In this document: positions 22,201 to 38,000 of the stretch, in pieces
Position numbering within the stretch: the first letter of the stretch is position 1
Layout: each line of letters begins with the position of its first letter
Origin: Atherinomorus stipes
Taxonomy: Eukaryota; Chordata; Actinopteri; Atheriniformes; Atherinidae
DNA: 64,000 nucleotides
Direction: 5' to 3'
NCBI GenBank assembly: GCA_023101725.1
Contig: JALJCO010012637.1
Location: 1 to 64,000, forward strand
Translations under genes and position numbers: made by a program
Notes under the pieces: model-generated
Databases searched by the model: none
What the model saw: the letters and a program-made list of their open reading frames with translations, nothing else
Told to the model about the DNA's origin: nothing

Positions 22201-25200
22201 GGTGCAGTTTACATACCTTGCACGATGACATCGTCGTCTAAGTATATCACTCTCTTATGGCTTATGTCGAGCAGAGGTAGGTAAAAACGCACAAAGTTGA
22301 GCTGCAAAACATAACCCAAGTAATTTCACCTCTCTGAAACTCTGCAGCACATGATTCTCATGTACCTGTGTGGTATTTTCATTTCCAGAACTTACTGGGT
22401 GTAAGAGTTCAGGTCGAGATGAATCGGGCTTCACCTTCCGTAGAAGTACCATCGGATTAAACTCTAATATCTTATACTGGATGCGTTTCAGTTTTGTCTT
22501 CTCTATGTATCTCCTGGACAAATGAAATTTAAGTATTAGAAGGTGTGAAATTTGTCATGACAGGTAATAATAATGCAAATGTAATTTACAGTAAAAGCAA
22601 GGAGAGAAACCGTGTGAGCTTGACAGCATCGTGCAGAGTAACAACATAGAAGAAAACTTTGGCATCTGTGTTGCTGATGATGCTGTTAATGGTTGCCATG
22701 GTTGCACCCATACGTTCCTCTGAGGAGCTGATGATAACAGGGATGACATCATCCTCCTCCGAGGGTTTCAAGCGGGAATGTCGTGCTGCACCACTGTGGC
22801 TCCTCCTGGGATCTGAGGGCGTTCCAGTTGAAGTTAGAAAGCGTCGCATGTCGTTTGTGGAACAGAGATGTCACACGCATCATTTAAAGATTTACCTGAT
22901 CGGGGCTGGGTGGAAGCTCTGAGCAGAGCGCTGTGAAGAAGCAAACACACCAGCAGCAGCAGCAGCATGAAGAGGACCTGATTAACTAGGAGACCGAAAG
23001 AAGATGGAAAAGTGTTTGTGAATGCAAATAAATCAACTTGTGCACAAAACATGTCAAACAATGAGGACAGCTCTGAATTGCTTTTATTTTGCCTGATTAA
23101 AAAAAAAACTGCGACACCATTTTAATAATAAAAGAACAGAAAAAAAACACAAAACAAACAAAGAAATGAATGCATCTGATCATAAAATGAAAAAATATAC
23201 AAATTAAATAAACAGATTTTAGAATAAATTAATAAATAAATAAGTAAAAAGGGATTCATTTATTAATTTTATGTAACTTACTCTATGAATATCTGAATAA
23301 AATAAAAATCACCAAATGAATTTAAAATAATAGAAAAATATATTTACACTTATAAAATTTTAAAAATATGTAAATGATATTAATAAACAGACTTGAGGAA
23401 TAAAGCCCTAAATAAATAGATATGCAAGTGAACTAAAAAAGCAGCTCGGTTCCCCCCATATGGTCTGACTGTATCTCACAGAGTTAAAGACTCTTTAACT
23501 TTAAAAAACTCCCTGGTTCCAGACGGTGATCCGGATCAACACCAAAATTTAATCCGATCTTTCTTTTGCTATGATCAACATTCCCTGAAAATTTCATCCA
23601 GATCTGTTTATGACTTTTTAGGTTGTTTTGTTAACTAACAGACACACAAACAAACAAATGCCGTAAATTATATAAATTGATAGACAGATAAATAATTGTT
23701 TTATAGAAATTAAAATCTTTTAATTTTATTTATTTTATCAAACTTATTTCATGAGTACCTGAATCAAATATAATTAATCACTTTTGATCACTTTTTAAAA
23801 ATGAGACGAAAAACTATACAAATGAAATTTTAAAGAGATCCAAATGAAATAAGTGAATTAAAATGTCTGATAAATAAATACTATTTGAATGAATGAATGT
23901 TTTCTAGCTCAGGTAACATATATTAAATCCACATTAAATCCATCATTCTTTCATTCTAGGAAACTTTATTTTCCATCACTTTTTACTTCCATTTCTCATA
24001 TTTAAAGTGACTAGAGGCAGGAATTACGAAAGAATAAACAAGCATGTCCAGTTGTTTTTAAATACTTATGGGTGAAGCGTTAAAAACCAAAAAGAGCAAG
24101 CCCACCCACGTTTCTCTCCGTTGCCTTGAACAGGCTGTGTGCTGCATAATGCGCTGCAATTCGGTGGCCGAATTTCCCGCACTGCCCTGCGGATGTGACG
24201 TCAAATGACGCTGCATCTGCATCCCCATCCCCAACAGTTTTGATACAGGAAGAAGACGGTTGCGGCAAATTCAAACACTGTAAGTAATAGTTATGGATTC
24301 TTCTGCCGTCAGCAAACGATCCAGATCAACTGAAAGACACTAAAAAGTGTAACTACGAAGAAAAAGCTTAGAAAACAACATTATAGCTTCAGTTTGTGCA
24401 CGCTCCTGTGACGGTTTGGCTCGTGGCTGCAGTTACCTGAAGTGCCAGTCGCGAGTTTCATTTCTTAATCTTCACTCTTAAAAGAATATTTGAGCTTAGT
24501 TGATATGAAAGAATCATTTTTCATTGATCTAATGTAATTATATTTGTTTGTTGATGGAATCTTGTTTTTTTAAGTCAATCAACCTAAAAACAAAAACACT
24601 CTGACTTTTTTAAAAAAAAATTCCCTCAAAGTAAATATATTAAGTTGTTTCAGCTAGCATGCACAAAGAGAAAAGGGGTAGGGCTATTTTCAAAATTCAA
24701 CGCATCTGAATCACAAAGGCTCATGGGAAAGGCAGATTCAGCAGGAACTTAACCTTTTATGATTGTTATCCTACAAATTTGATTCATGTGTTTACTGCCT
24801 TTGTTACTGAACTGAATATAATTTGCTACAGCATTCAAGTTTCTTAAATTAAGTGAAAAATTTCAGGTGAAATTAAATTAGAATATTGGGCTTAAGTGGG
24901 AAAAGCAACTTCATTGATTTTATGTCAGACAACTTGAAATAAATGGTTTGCTTCGATGTAAAAAAAACAGTTTGTATGAACTTAAAAAAGTTAGGTTGAA
25001 ACAAATGTTCTTATTTACATTGAATTAATGAAGAAATATTTGGTGTGACCGATTACCTTAATTTTCTTAGGTTTAGCCTTACCTAAAAAAATTTCAGCGT
25101 TGCCTCTAGTTGTTTTAAATGAGGGGGCATGACCATTTGGTATCAGTAAGCATGTGCCCAGACCAGACCGTCCAGACCCTGGTCTGCACTGTTATAAGTT

Positions 25201-26308
25201 TCATCAGCACAGCAAAGTATAAATTCATTATTCAGAGACCAGACTGGACGTGACTTGTCAAGCGCTCAACAACTGCGTCAAGTCTATAGTGATAACAGGA
25301 AAATGAACTCCATCAAGGAGGCCAATAAGAAATGAATCATTTCTATATTAATCCAGATTTCAATCTGGATCCAGATCCAGATTTCCTTTGAGTTGTGACG
25401 TGCGACCTGATACTTCTCGCCAGTTCAGTCTGCTAAAACTGGGATTAAATCTTTATGCAGCAGGTTAGTTTTCTGTTTCCACCATCTGTGAGACAGACCA
25501 GAGAAAAGGGAGGGTCAAATAACCATCTGCAAACATTTACAAACCCTCCTCCTTTTTCTTTTTTTAAAAGTCATATTTGGCCACCTAACTAAGCACCATA
25601 ACTAATGGGATCTGCTTTTTTTTTTCCTTGCATGCTGCGCTACCTGACCTGCAGAGTTTACACTGAGGACTTACTGACCTGGCTCAAGAGTGAAATATTT
25701 ACACTTAATCCTTTTTAATCTGAAAATTTTGCAGTTAAGTACATAATGCTTGGGTGCAGTTTTAAAACAGTAGATTATATTAAAATAACTGCATGATCTG
25801 CAGGGTGAAAACAACAGCTGTTTCCGCATTAGCCGTCTACCCCTGCTGAGATGGAGTCGCATAAACAGTTGTGCGAGTCTCCCTGACAGTTTGTGTGCAA
25901 AATTGCAAACACAAAACAAGTAAATTTACTGAACTTGAAGGAAACTTAGACCTCATTGCGTTTCATGCAGGTCTGGACCACTTCTTGTATGGCATTGATA
26001 AAGGATGCGCTCCCAGGATATTTCCCTCAAAAATGATGTTCGCCCACTGGAACGAGTCCTGAAACGTTACTCCTCCTGTCATCTGGTTACTTCATCCCGC
26101 CCCTCCCCCCCGTCACCCACTCTTTTAGTGCCTGTGCTGCTCCTCTTTCTCTCCCAGGAGGAAAATTAGGGCTCCTTTCCTGGCAACAGCTGCATAAGCT
26201 CGACTTCCCTTTCAATGCTAAACGTATTCTAAAGTTGGCGGTAGAATATGCATTTTCTGGATCATGACGTTATATTTGCATCCACTTACTTTTTCTTAAG
26301 AGCGGCAT
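19266..26308 (-). CDS. glt8d2: Glycosyltransferase 8 domain-containing protein 2
   Basis: Nine coding exons read leftward: 26308-26290, 22985-22896, 22812-22611, 22513-22396, 22301-22217, 20249-20137, 20033-19867, 19714-19602, 19444-19266. All junctions are GT-AG, phases agree, and they total 1086 nt (361 aa; human GLT8D2 is 349). The start, MPLLRK joined to INQVLF, crosses a 3.3-kb intron and matches the human N-terminus closely. A hydrophobic signal anchor (about residues 9-24) suggests a type II Golgi protein. The GT8 domain carries MGATMATINSI, the metal-binding YLDDDVIVQG (exon 5), GHAAAF, CSFNPGVFVA and LLHWNG. KILEFNPMVL and LDYRKKQI separate it from the paralogue GLT8D1. GT8 enzymes transfer sugars from nucleotide donors; this one's acceptor is not known to me. 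Introns hold two repeats (20630-21115, 21143-21709). Confidence 0.95.
20630..21115. mobile_element. Interspersed repeat, probably a Tc1-like terminal region
   Basis: Ends with ggggtctgaatactttccgtacccactgc, a tail I recognise from common teleost Tc1-type repeats. It is preceded by a typical block (caggtgtgtgtctttcctaa, gattaaacacagctggactc). It lies in the large intron between coding exons 5 and 6 of GLT8D2. Borders are approximate. Confidence 0.6.
21143..21709. mobile_element. MITE-like element with inverted ends
   Basis: The left end cacactcacaaacagaggtac and the complement of the right end cacactcaaaaatagaggtac form imperfect inverted repeats. Inside, gtacaaa/tttgtac-like words recur. No coding frame. 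It lies in a GLT8D2 intron. Confidence 0.65.
24196..24203. promoter_or_regulatory. Perfect CRE palindrome in a GC-rich island, GLT8D2 intron 1
   Basis: TGACGTCA, the full cAMP-response element, sits in a GC- and CpG-enriched block (about 24090-24290) inside an otherwise AT-rich 3.3-kb intron. A plus-strand donor-like ACACT|GTAAGTAA follows near 24280. This may be an internal or antisense promoter. Function is inferred only. Confidence 0.35.
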
Positions 26309-26332
26309 AATTCATTTTGCTTCCAGCAACAT
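26309..26332 (-). promoter_or_regulatory. Upstream ATGs just before the GLT8D2 start
   Basis: After an acceptor (tgtttgcag, ending 26333) the mRNA would open ATGTTGCTGGAAGCAAAATG. This is a six-codon upstream frame ending in TGA three bases before the real ATG. A second, out-of-frame ATG overlaps that stop. The position suggests a damping effect on translation. Confidence 0.5.
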
Positions 26333-26339
26333 CTGCAAA

Positions 26340-29336
26340 CATAAAAATAAAGAAGAGAGAGAGAGAGAAAGAGGCAGCATATGAAGTCATTCAGGGAATC
26401 AAAGGATGAAATGTTGGCTGTAATGATGCATGGAGAGCTGATGGATTTGGCAGTTCCATCATTGAGGCGTCAACCCAGTCAGTTTAGCTGAAAGGGACTA
26501 AAAATGTGTTTGACATTCGTGAAAATGACAGCTTCCATTTGTTTATGTCCCCAAAAGAAATTGTAAAAAAGAAGAGAGGCTCAATAAGTGCACACAGATT
26601 ATTACGATGTTTGCACATCAGCTAAATGCTGATGTTGGCAAAGATGACAGGATTAGCTCTGTGGGCTTGTAACACATAAAACTCTGACAGTTAAGAGTTT
26701 TGTAAGTTTAATTTCCTGGAGATTAAACTGTTTGGACTCGAGGATCTGCAGCTGTCACAATGAAAATCAGTGCAAAACCAACTTTTGCACAAAATCCCAT
26801 TTTGACAATGACAAACTGCCAGTGTGACCTGACCTGCAATAAATACACCACGCCAGGAGTCACTGGACAACACATGTGACTATTATTTTTTCCAAATAGT
26901 CCGCCACTTCCTTCCTTCCTGGTGCCAAGGCTGAAGCAAGAAATCTGCCTTTTAACCCTTTAAATCTTCACATATCTGCAGGAACAGCTTATGTAAAAAA
27001 TAAATGTGTAAAAGTGCTAAAACCACAGCAGGAAACAGCGCTTTAAAGCTCCTCCGTTTGCATTTCATGTCACAAAGCTTCCTCGGAAAGCTGCTGACTC
27101 AAACTGAACAACAGCAGTTAGCTGAAATGAAATGCGCACTATGTGCCATGCATTAGTTTCAGGATTGTTTGTCACCATTTGGAGCAGAACCAAAAATCTG
27201 GAACTGATTGGTATCATTTAGACTTCTTCTGAGATCAAGGCCACTCTGCATACTGTCTGTGTTCTGCACTTTTACAATTAGTTAAGGTACTACTCTGAAA
27301 TGTTTCAAGTACTTCTGATTTTTCAAAACATTTATAAGGCAGCTGGATTCTTTAACTTAATTATGTAAAATCTAATTGATCTACAATAATTTCTTCCACT
27401 GTTTCTAAAAGAGATGGTTGTTTTGACTACTAGCAGCTAAAAAGTTTTTTCCCCACATAAAAACTTCTGAAAAGTTAGTGTTAGCATGGCTGAGAGTGGT
27501 AGATGTGGGTTGGGGGTTGAAACCATGCCATATACTAAGTCACTGCAAGCAAAACTAATAATCCCATCTCAAGGAAGCTTGTTGATATCTCCAGGGAAGA
27601 AATGTTTTGTAACTTTTCTGGACTGTGTTTGATTCAGGCAAGAAAGATCACCATGTACCATCGGCAAAAAAAAAAAAAAGTGTGCAGAAAAGCATTAAAT
27701 TACATCAATATGACATCATAATGTGTCATTGAGTTCTTTTGCTTATTTTCCAGCTGCTTTTAGTTTGAATTATGTTCTTTTAAGAGTAAGAACTGTTTTT
27801 ATTGTAACAGGACATAAAGTTCTCTTGTCAAATAAATAAATAATTAAATAAATTAATATGGGAAAATGTAAAATCTGAGAACCATATTTAATATAAGCAT
27901 GTTGTACATACTCATTCAGTAGAAATATATGTAAAAACGGGACTATCCTCATCTTTGTGCACGTAACAGTATAGTTTAACAGAAAGGAGGTGTGTCACAG
28001 CTGGTTTGGCATTGATATTCTAATTCATTATGCACAATTTAAAAGAACAATTTGAATTTTACTCACCAGAAAATAAAAAAAAAAGTTCCGTTTATGGTCA
28101 GTCTCATTCCTGCATTTCATGTTCCATGTTGTAATAACCTCAGAGGACTGAGACTAACCCTCACTAAAAATCCGACTTATTTACCTCTCTCACTTTTTCC
28201 CCCCTCGGTCTTCCCTCCAGATGTGTCCCATCATGTTCACCAGTGATTTTATTACTCTGTCATTTAGCCAGAGGCCAGATAATTTCCTCTCAATTCACGG
28301 AGAACAAATATAGATGTTTACAGGCCACTTACTCTGCTTCAATAACTTGAGCCAATCTGAAGGAAGAGTTATTAAAAATTATACCCGAGCACATTGCTCT
28401 GCAAGCAGTCGCTGTAAACTATGACGTATAAATGAAATACGCTAATTGACACCACTCAAAGTGTTACTATTCGATGAAGTATGGCATAAGTTCTCACTCT
28501 TTGCGAATTTTAAGATTTTTGAAGATAGTTTGGGCTATTTCAACGAGCTAAAATATAAAAATTATCGTAAAACTTCTTTTCCCATAATTCATAGGGCGTC
28601 GTTTCCTTGTACAGGTCAACAAAAGTTTAGCCATGGGTTAAATTTTACGCCCACGTTCGTTAAAAGAATAAATAGGCTATAAATAAATGCATCAGGGGTC
28701 CTCAAGTCGGTCCTACGAGAGCTCTAGCACCAGCACACCTGACATAAATAATGAGTCATTGTGCAGAACTTCATAGGTTGCTTGATTAATTTAATTTGAG
28801 ATGTGTTTGAGCAGGGATACGAGGAAAACCTGCGTAAGTGGCTCTCACAGAACCTACTTCAGTAACCGCGAAACAAACAAACAAATAATAATAATAATAA
28901 TAATGATAATAATGTTCTTTTCCAGACACAAGTGCGAGGTCTAAAAACAAACCAAAAAATAAGTACATAAATACATGAGACATAGATAAATAAATAAATA
29001 CTAGATTCGGTTTGTTCCCGTCCCCCCCACCCCAAACGCCCTCCACCCCACCCCCACCTGTCCACCCCCTCCACCCCAAGGTTTGCTTGCTTAGTTTTGT
29101 CCTGTACATTTCTTAAAAATTCCATCACCATATATAATTTATAAGTAAATTAACACTGCGAAAATACGTCTATCAACTTTTCACTGAATTGTTCTTTGGG
29201 AAAGGTCGCAGTGTAACGTCATGGTTGTCCATCTATTTTTGTTTTCACGCTGACAGGAAAGCTGGTAATGAAGGTAAACACTTCTACCGAGCATGCATTC
29301 CGCACTCATAAGTAACTATTTATTTAATCTTCACAG
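26340..29336. other. Intergenic region between GLT8D2 (leftward) and ANKRD16 (rightward)
   Basis: About 3 kb shared by two divergent genes. It contains AT-rich sequence, a purine-rich gagagaga tract (26356-26372), an ATA/ATT repeat (28883-28912) and a C-rich block (29020-29080). GLT8D2 upstream exons must lie here but were not resolved. No other coding sequence was recognised. Confidence 0.4.
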
Positions 29337-29340
29337 GTAA

Positions 29341-33310
<3,970 letters not shown>

Positions 33311-33514
33311 TGCACAATACAGTCATGAATGTGAACACAGATTTGCTACTGGTTATTTATCATTTATTTGAGTGAAAAAGAAACTGCTGATAGAAGCTAA
33401 GCTGACCAGATTGTGGAGATTGCATAAAAAATTTGGCTTTTGTCTTTTATTGGATGCTAGAGCTCTGTTTTGTGACAGTATTTAGACTTTTTAATGTCTA
33501 TAAATGCGCTCACA

Positions 33515-33520
33515 AATAAA
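33515..33520 (+). terminator. Candidate polyadenylation signal of ANKRD16
   Basis: AATAAA about 200 bp after the ANKRD16 stop. Confidence 0.6.
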
Positions 33521-33852
33521 TTATGATTCTTTTTTCTTTTTTTTAACCTCATCCTGTCCAGCATCATGCAAGCTGCTGTGTTGAACAAAAAATTTGCCTT
33601 GCAAATGGAATTATCGTTCTTTGTTTGTTTATTGCTGAGTTATATGTTAAAGTGGGCCTGACAGAGGAAACAAGGGAAGGTGGGGGAGTGTAGGAGACAA
33701 AGATATGGAAGATTGAAAACAAGAGCAACAACTATATCTCACAGCTTCTGCAAGAAAATAAAGCAGAGAATCATCAGGAGCACCTATAAGATGACAATGT
33801 GATAAAACAAAAACAACAGCAACAAGTATAAAAACATAACTAGCTATTAGTA

Positions 33853-34465
33853 GGGATGGGCGATTCCAAAATGTTTCATGTCGATATGATGCCAGTAGTT
33901 TATGGCACTTTTTCAGCGATATCGATACCGATACTTTTTGTCCTTTAAAAAAAAATCACATGATTGTACATTTTGCTTTAATACCTTGAATGCAAGGGCA
34001 ATATTATATATAAGTAAAACCTAAGAACAGCAGTACTGGATAGAAACGCTTTTAAAACAATAATGAATTATGGTGATGATAAAATTAAACAAAACGAGAT
34101 TGAAAATGTTTTTCAATTATCAAATAACAATATATACTAACTAAAATAGTCAAAGTGGAAAATGTTAAAATAGAAAATGTAATAATATTACAATTTTACA
34201 AAAACATAATGTACAATAACCTGCATTAAACCACTGAAAAACTACAAAACATCATCATCATCACGAACAGTTGCAACATCATCATGACATCATGATAGGC
34301 TACCACCATCATGTGATACAGAAGCTAGAATCTGGCTGCTTTCATCATTGTCTTGCCTAAAACTCAGAAGTACAAACAAATAGCATGTTTTATATCTGTG
34401 CAGTAGTATTGCGATACTCAAAAAAGTATCGATTCTGATATCTTGTCTGGCTGGTATCAAAGTAT
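33853..34465. mobile_element. Probable decayed hAT-like MITE
   Basis: Begins tagggatgggcgattccaaa and carries repeated 'gcgatatcgatac' and 'agtatcgat' words typical of TAGGGATG-type fish hAT elements such as the one at 52995. The matching right terminus is not visible, so borders are approximate. Confidence 0.4.
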
Positions 34466-34469
34466 CGAC

Positions 34470-35046
34470 TCCAAGGCAGAACACAGCAACTGTATTGTGT
34501 GTTCTGCCTGCATGAATGACTTAAAAGTAGTCCAACACAGACCAACGCGGGACATGGCGTGATGAGATGCACAGGAAAGAGGATTTTATTATTTGTCTTA
34601 GGGTTTGCTTAACAGGTGTGTCAGCCATGAACTTAGTTCAGGCAGGCAACACAAATAGTGTAACAATACTTCATAATCTTTCTCTTCTCTTGTTGGTAGA
34701 ACTTGTCCTTTATAATCGCAGTAATATCAATGTTTGTAGACAGAAAAAAATTAAATATAAATAGTAGAGATTATGATGGAATACAATAAGATTAGTCGTT
34801 TACAGATGCATGTCCGGTCTTTCGTATATGATTTTTTTTTTTTTTTTCTGTACTTGGTTACAGTTTTTCTACTCGGGCACTATGTTGCCTATCACTCTGC
34901 GTCTCATTGATGATTGACAAGCTATAGAAGCCCCGCCCCTTGAGGCGCCTGACGCTGAACCGCAGCCCCTTCTCACTTCCAGCCCTTCAGAGCTCCATTT
35001 TCTACTTTCCCGATATCCAGCAGCAGAAGACAAAAGATTTGGAAAA
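34470..35046 (+). promoter_or_regulatory. GDI2 upstream region and 5' UTR
   Basis: GC-rich sequence including gccccgccccttgaggcg (34930-34950) precedes the GDI2 start codon and is the likely promoter/5' UTR. A TATA-like or T-rich tract (34832-34848) lies upstream. The start site is not determined. Confidence 0.45.
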
Positions 35047-38000
35047 ATGAATGAAGAATACGACGTTATCGTCCTGGGCACCGGCCTCACGGTGAGAGAG
35101 CGTCAGGCGATGCGACATGGAAACGATTTGCAACCTGTTACCAACGCAGTTAGCATTTGACAGTTTGGCTCTGAGATAACTGGGCCTAATAGGCTGAGCT
35201 AACGCTAAGTAGCTAGCTTAGCCGCTAACTGAGACTCAGGGACAGCACGTAATGTAATGGAAACTTGAAACGGAGTAGCTAACGCCAATGGTTAGCACCA
35301 TGCTATCAGAAGCTAATAGTATCCGAAAAGATTAACGATGAAAACTGGAAACTTGCACAAGACCAGTTTAAACTCTGGTAGTTGCTGTCGTTAATTAGTA
35401 TGATGTTGACTGAATTTTATTTGCACAGGTATTGAGCCGCTTATCGAAAGTAAATAGTCTGTTTGGACAGCTTTTCTCACCCGAGATAAGATTATAAGGC
35501 GGATGATAAGTCTGCTAACGTTAGCCGACCTACATTAAGCTAAGTAATTAGCAAGCTAACGACAGAGTGGCGACTTGCTTAGCTTCCTTGTTTAAGCTTT
35601 TTCCCACGCAGTGTTTGTAAACGGGATTATTGACTGTTTTTTTGTTTGTTTTTTTGTTTTTTGGAGAGTGTATAGCTTTGAGAAATGAAGAAGGGAAAAA
35701 AAAGCGCAGTCGGTTGTTTGAAAATAGTTGCAGCCCTGACGATATAACCAAACTAGCAATCAGAAGTTTCCGCCTTACGCCTGTTGGTGTGGGGGAGTCG
35801 AAACCTGAGAAGTAAAATGAAGTCGTTCACAAGTTGAATATCGTTAACTGTCGCAAAGTTGGTAAATTGTTAAACATATATTTGAATACAAAGACGGCAG
35901 ATTCAGTATTTACAATTTGCTTTTGCTTGCCATTCTGACCTGTAACTGGAGAATGAAGTTAATACGTCGTTTCATTTTGCTTACTATGTGGGATGCCAAA
36001 ACCGTTGTTGGTTGAATTCACTCCAAAATTATCGTTGGTATCAACCATGCCCTTGCGTCATACATAAAATTATGTTCTTACAGGCCTCCTGACTTGCTGT
36101 CAGTTTTATATGGCTGAAGCATGTCATGGAAATCCCGTGATAGCTTTAGGGTCAATGGGCAGCTTCACGGAAGCTCTGAAATGCATTTTCTGGACTGTCC
36201 TCAAGCTGCAGAACCTCTGCTTACAATTGCAATGCCATTGTTTGAGAACGAAACCCAGCTTGGTTTAATAAGTGTAAAGTCACTTGTTTGTCACGGCAAA
36301 TAACTATAAATATGTACTTTAGATTTGGTGCAGACAGGGGTAATGGAGCAAAAGTAGCCATGCGGAATGAGCTGGGTGAAATCTACTAGGCGGTGTATTT
36401 TAAACTCCCCATTTGGGTGTGGTTTCACCAAGACTGGAACTGAAAGTACGCTGTAGCCCAGCTCAATGAGAGCTGATTTCCAGCCAGCCAAAATACAGAG
36501 AAAAAGACTGTGGTTCACTGTATATTCAGTTTTAGTTCCTCATATAAATCAGTGACCTCACTTGCATTTGCCATGTTCTTCCATTTATGTTACACACCAA
36601 CACTTGCAAAATTATAATATGAAATGTAAACACAGCTTTCCATTTAAGCAGCTTTTAAAAAAATATTTTCAGAATGCAGTACATGATTAGTAACTTTATT
36701 AAAGTTAAAGTACAATGATTAGTAACAACTTTATTAATCTTCTGTAGGCCACCAAAGAAATAATAAGTCAAGACTGTTTACCTCTTAATGCTCTCCACAT
36801 GGCTCTGTCCTACATGCAGTTTTGAAGAGGCTTCCTTAGTTGCGGCTCTCTGCTACATAGGGGCAGTGTCAAAGATGTGGAGGAGCATAAATGCAGGCTT
36901 TACTGTCACAAGAGATGTATATAATTGTGATACAAGTTTGTTTTTCATTCTACTTTTTCTTAAGTGGGGGACACATACTCTTTTTGCCTTCAGCTGACTG
37001 TCTTCCAAGCAGCATTTTACCTGCTAACTGTCATTACAGAAGTGTGGCACACTGTTTTTTATAGGGGACTGCGTGCAAGCTTGTCCCTGTGGTCCCTGCA
37101 CTCGCTGAATTCCTGTAATCCTTCTCTTTGCATGGGGCTCAGGCTCAGGCCGATAGATAAAAAGTTGCTACTATAAATCTGGCTTAACTCCTTTTGTTGT
37201 GGGGCTCCCCATCTGTCCACAACTACTGACATACGGGGAGTGGTTTGGCACAAGATATTAGACTGAATCCAAGCGCAGTCTGATGAATACTGTGATGCTT
37301 TTGGTGATCCCAAGTTTGCAACTCTTAGCCTTCATATGAGGTACCTGGAGTCCGCATAGAGTTTACAAAGATTTAAGGGAGGCTTGTTCTGACAGAGGAG
37401 GAGCAGTGTCCTTAGTTCATAAACTAAAAAGAAACAATGGTGCTGTTATCTGTCAACAGTAGGAAGTGTTGTTAAGGGAAGGGAAATGGACACAATGCTT
37501 GCTCTCTGATCACTAACGATATAATGAATGATTGTCAGCACTTAGAGAAATTGCTGCTCCAGTGATGAGTAAAAGATCACAAAGATAAAATGCATTATTT
37601 GTTGATCAAATGCTGGTCTGTATCTAACACATTCCTTTGTAATTGTGTGAGCATATCACATGCTTGTAGAATTTTAATCTGCAGGTGGCAGTAGTGACGT
37701 TAACTTTCTATTTTAAAGCATCTTTTTATAATAAAGTGTAAATTCTAAAGCATTAAGATTTTTTTCAGATAATATTGCTTTTATAAAATTTAAACAAATT
37801 GTATTGAATGTCCACTAGTCAACTAGAGGTAGAAGTTACGGAGAAAAGCACAGCACAGAAGTGGCCCACATATTGCTAAAATGTTAACGTCTGTGCTTAA
37901 TTTACTTCTCTTATAAAGGTTTCGGGAAGGCTGTTTTAGGTAATTTCTTTGCATCATTTAGCCCAGTGGATTAAAGTCCAGCTTGTGACTTGGAACATCT

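Noticed and set aside
28786..29131. Overlapping minus-strand frames rich in Gly/Trp/Tyr
   Set aside because: They come from a C-rich block and an ATT repeat upstream of ANKRD16 and look like chance frames.
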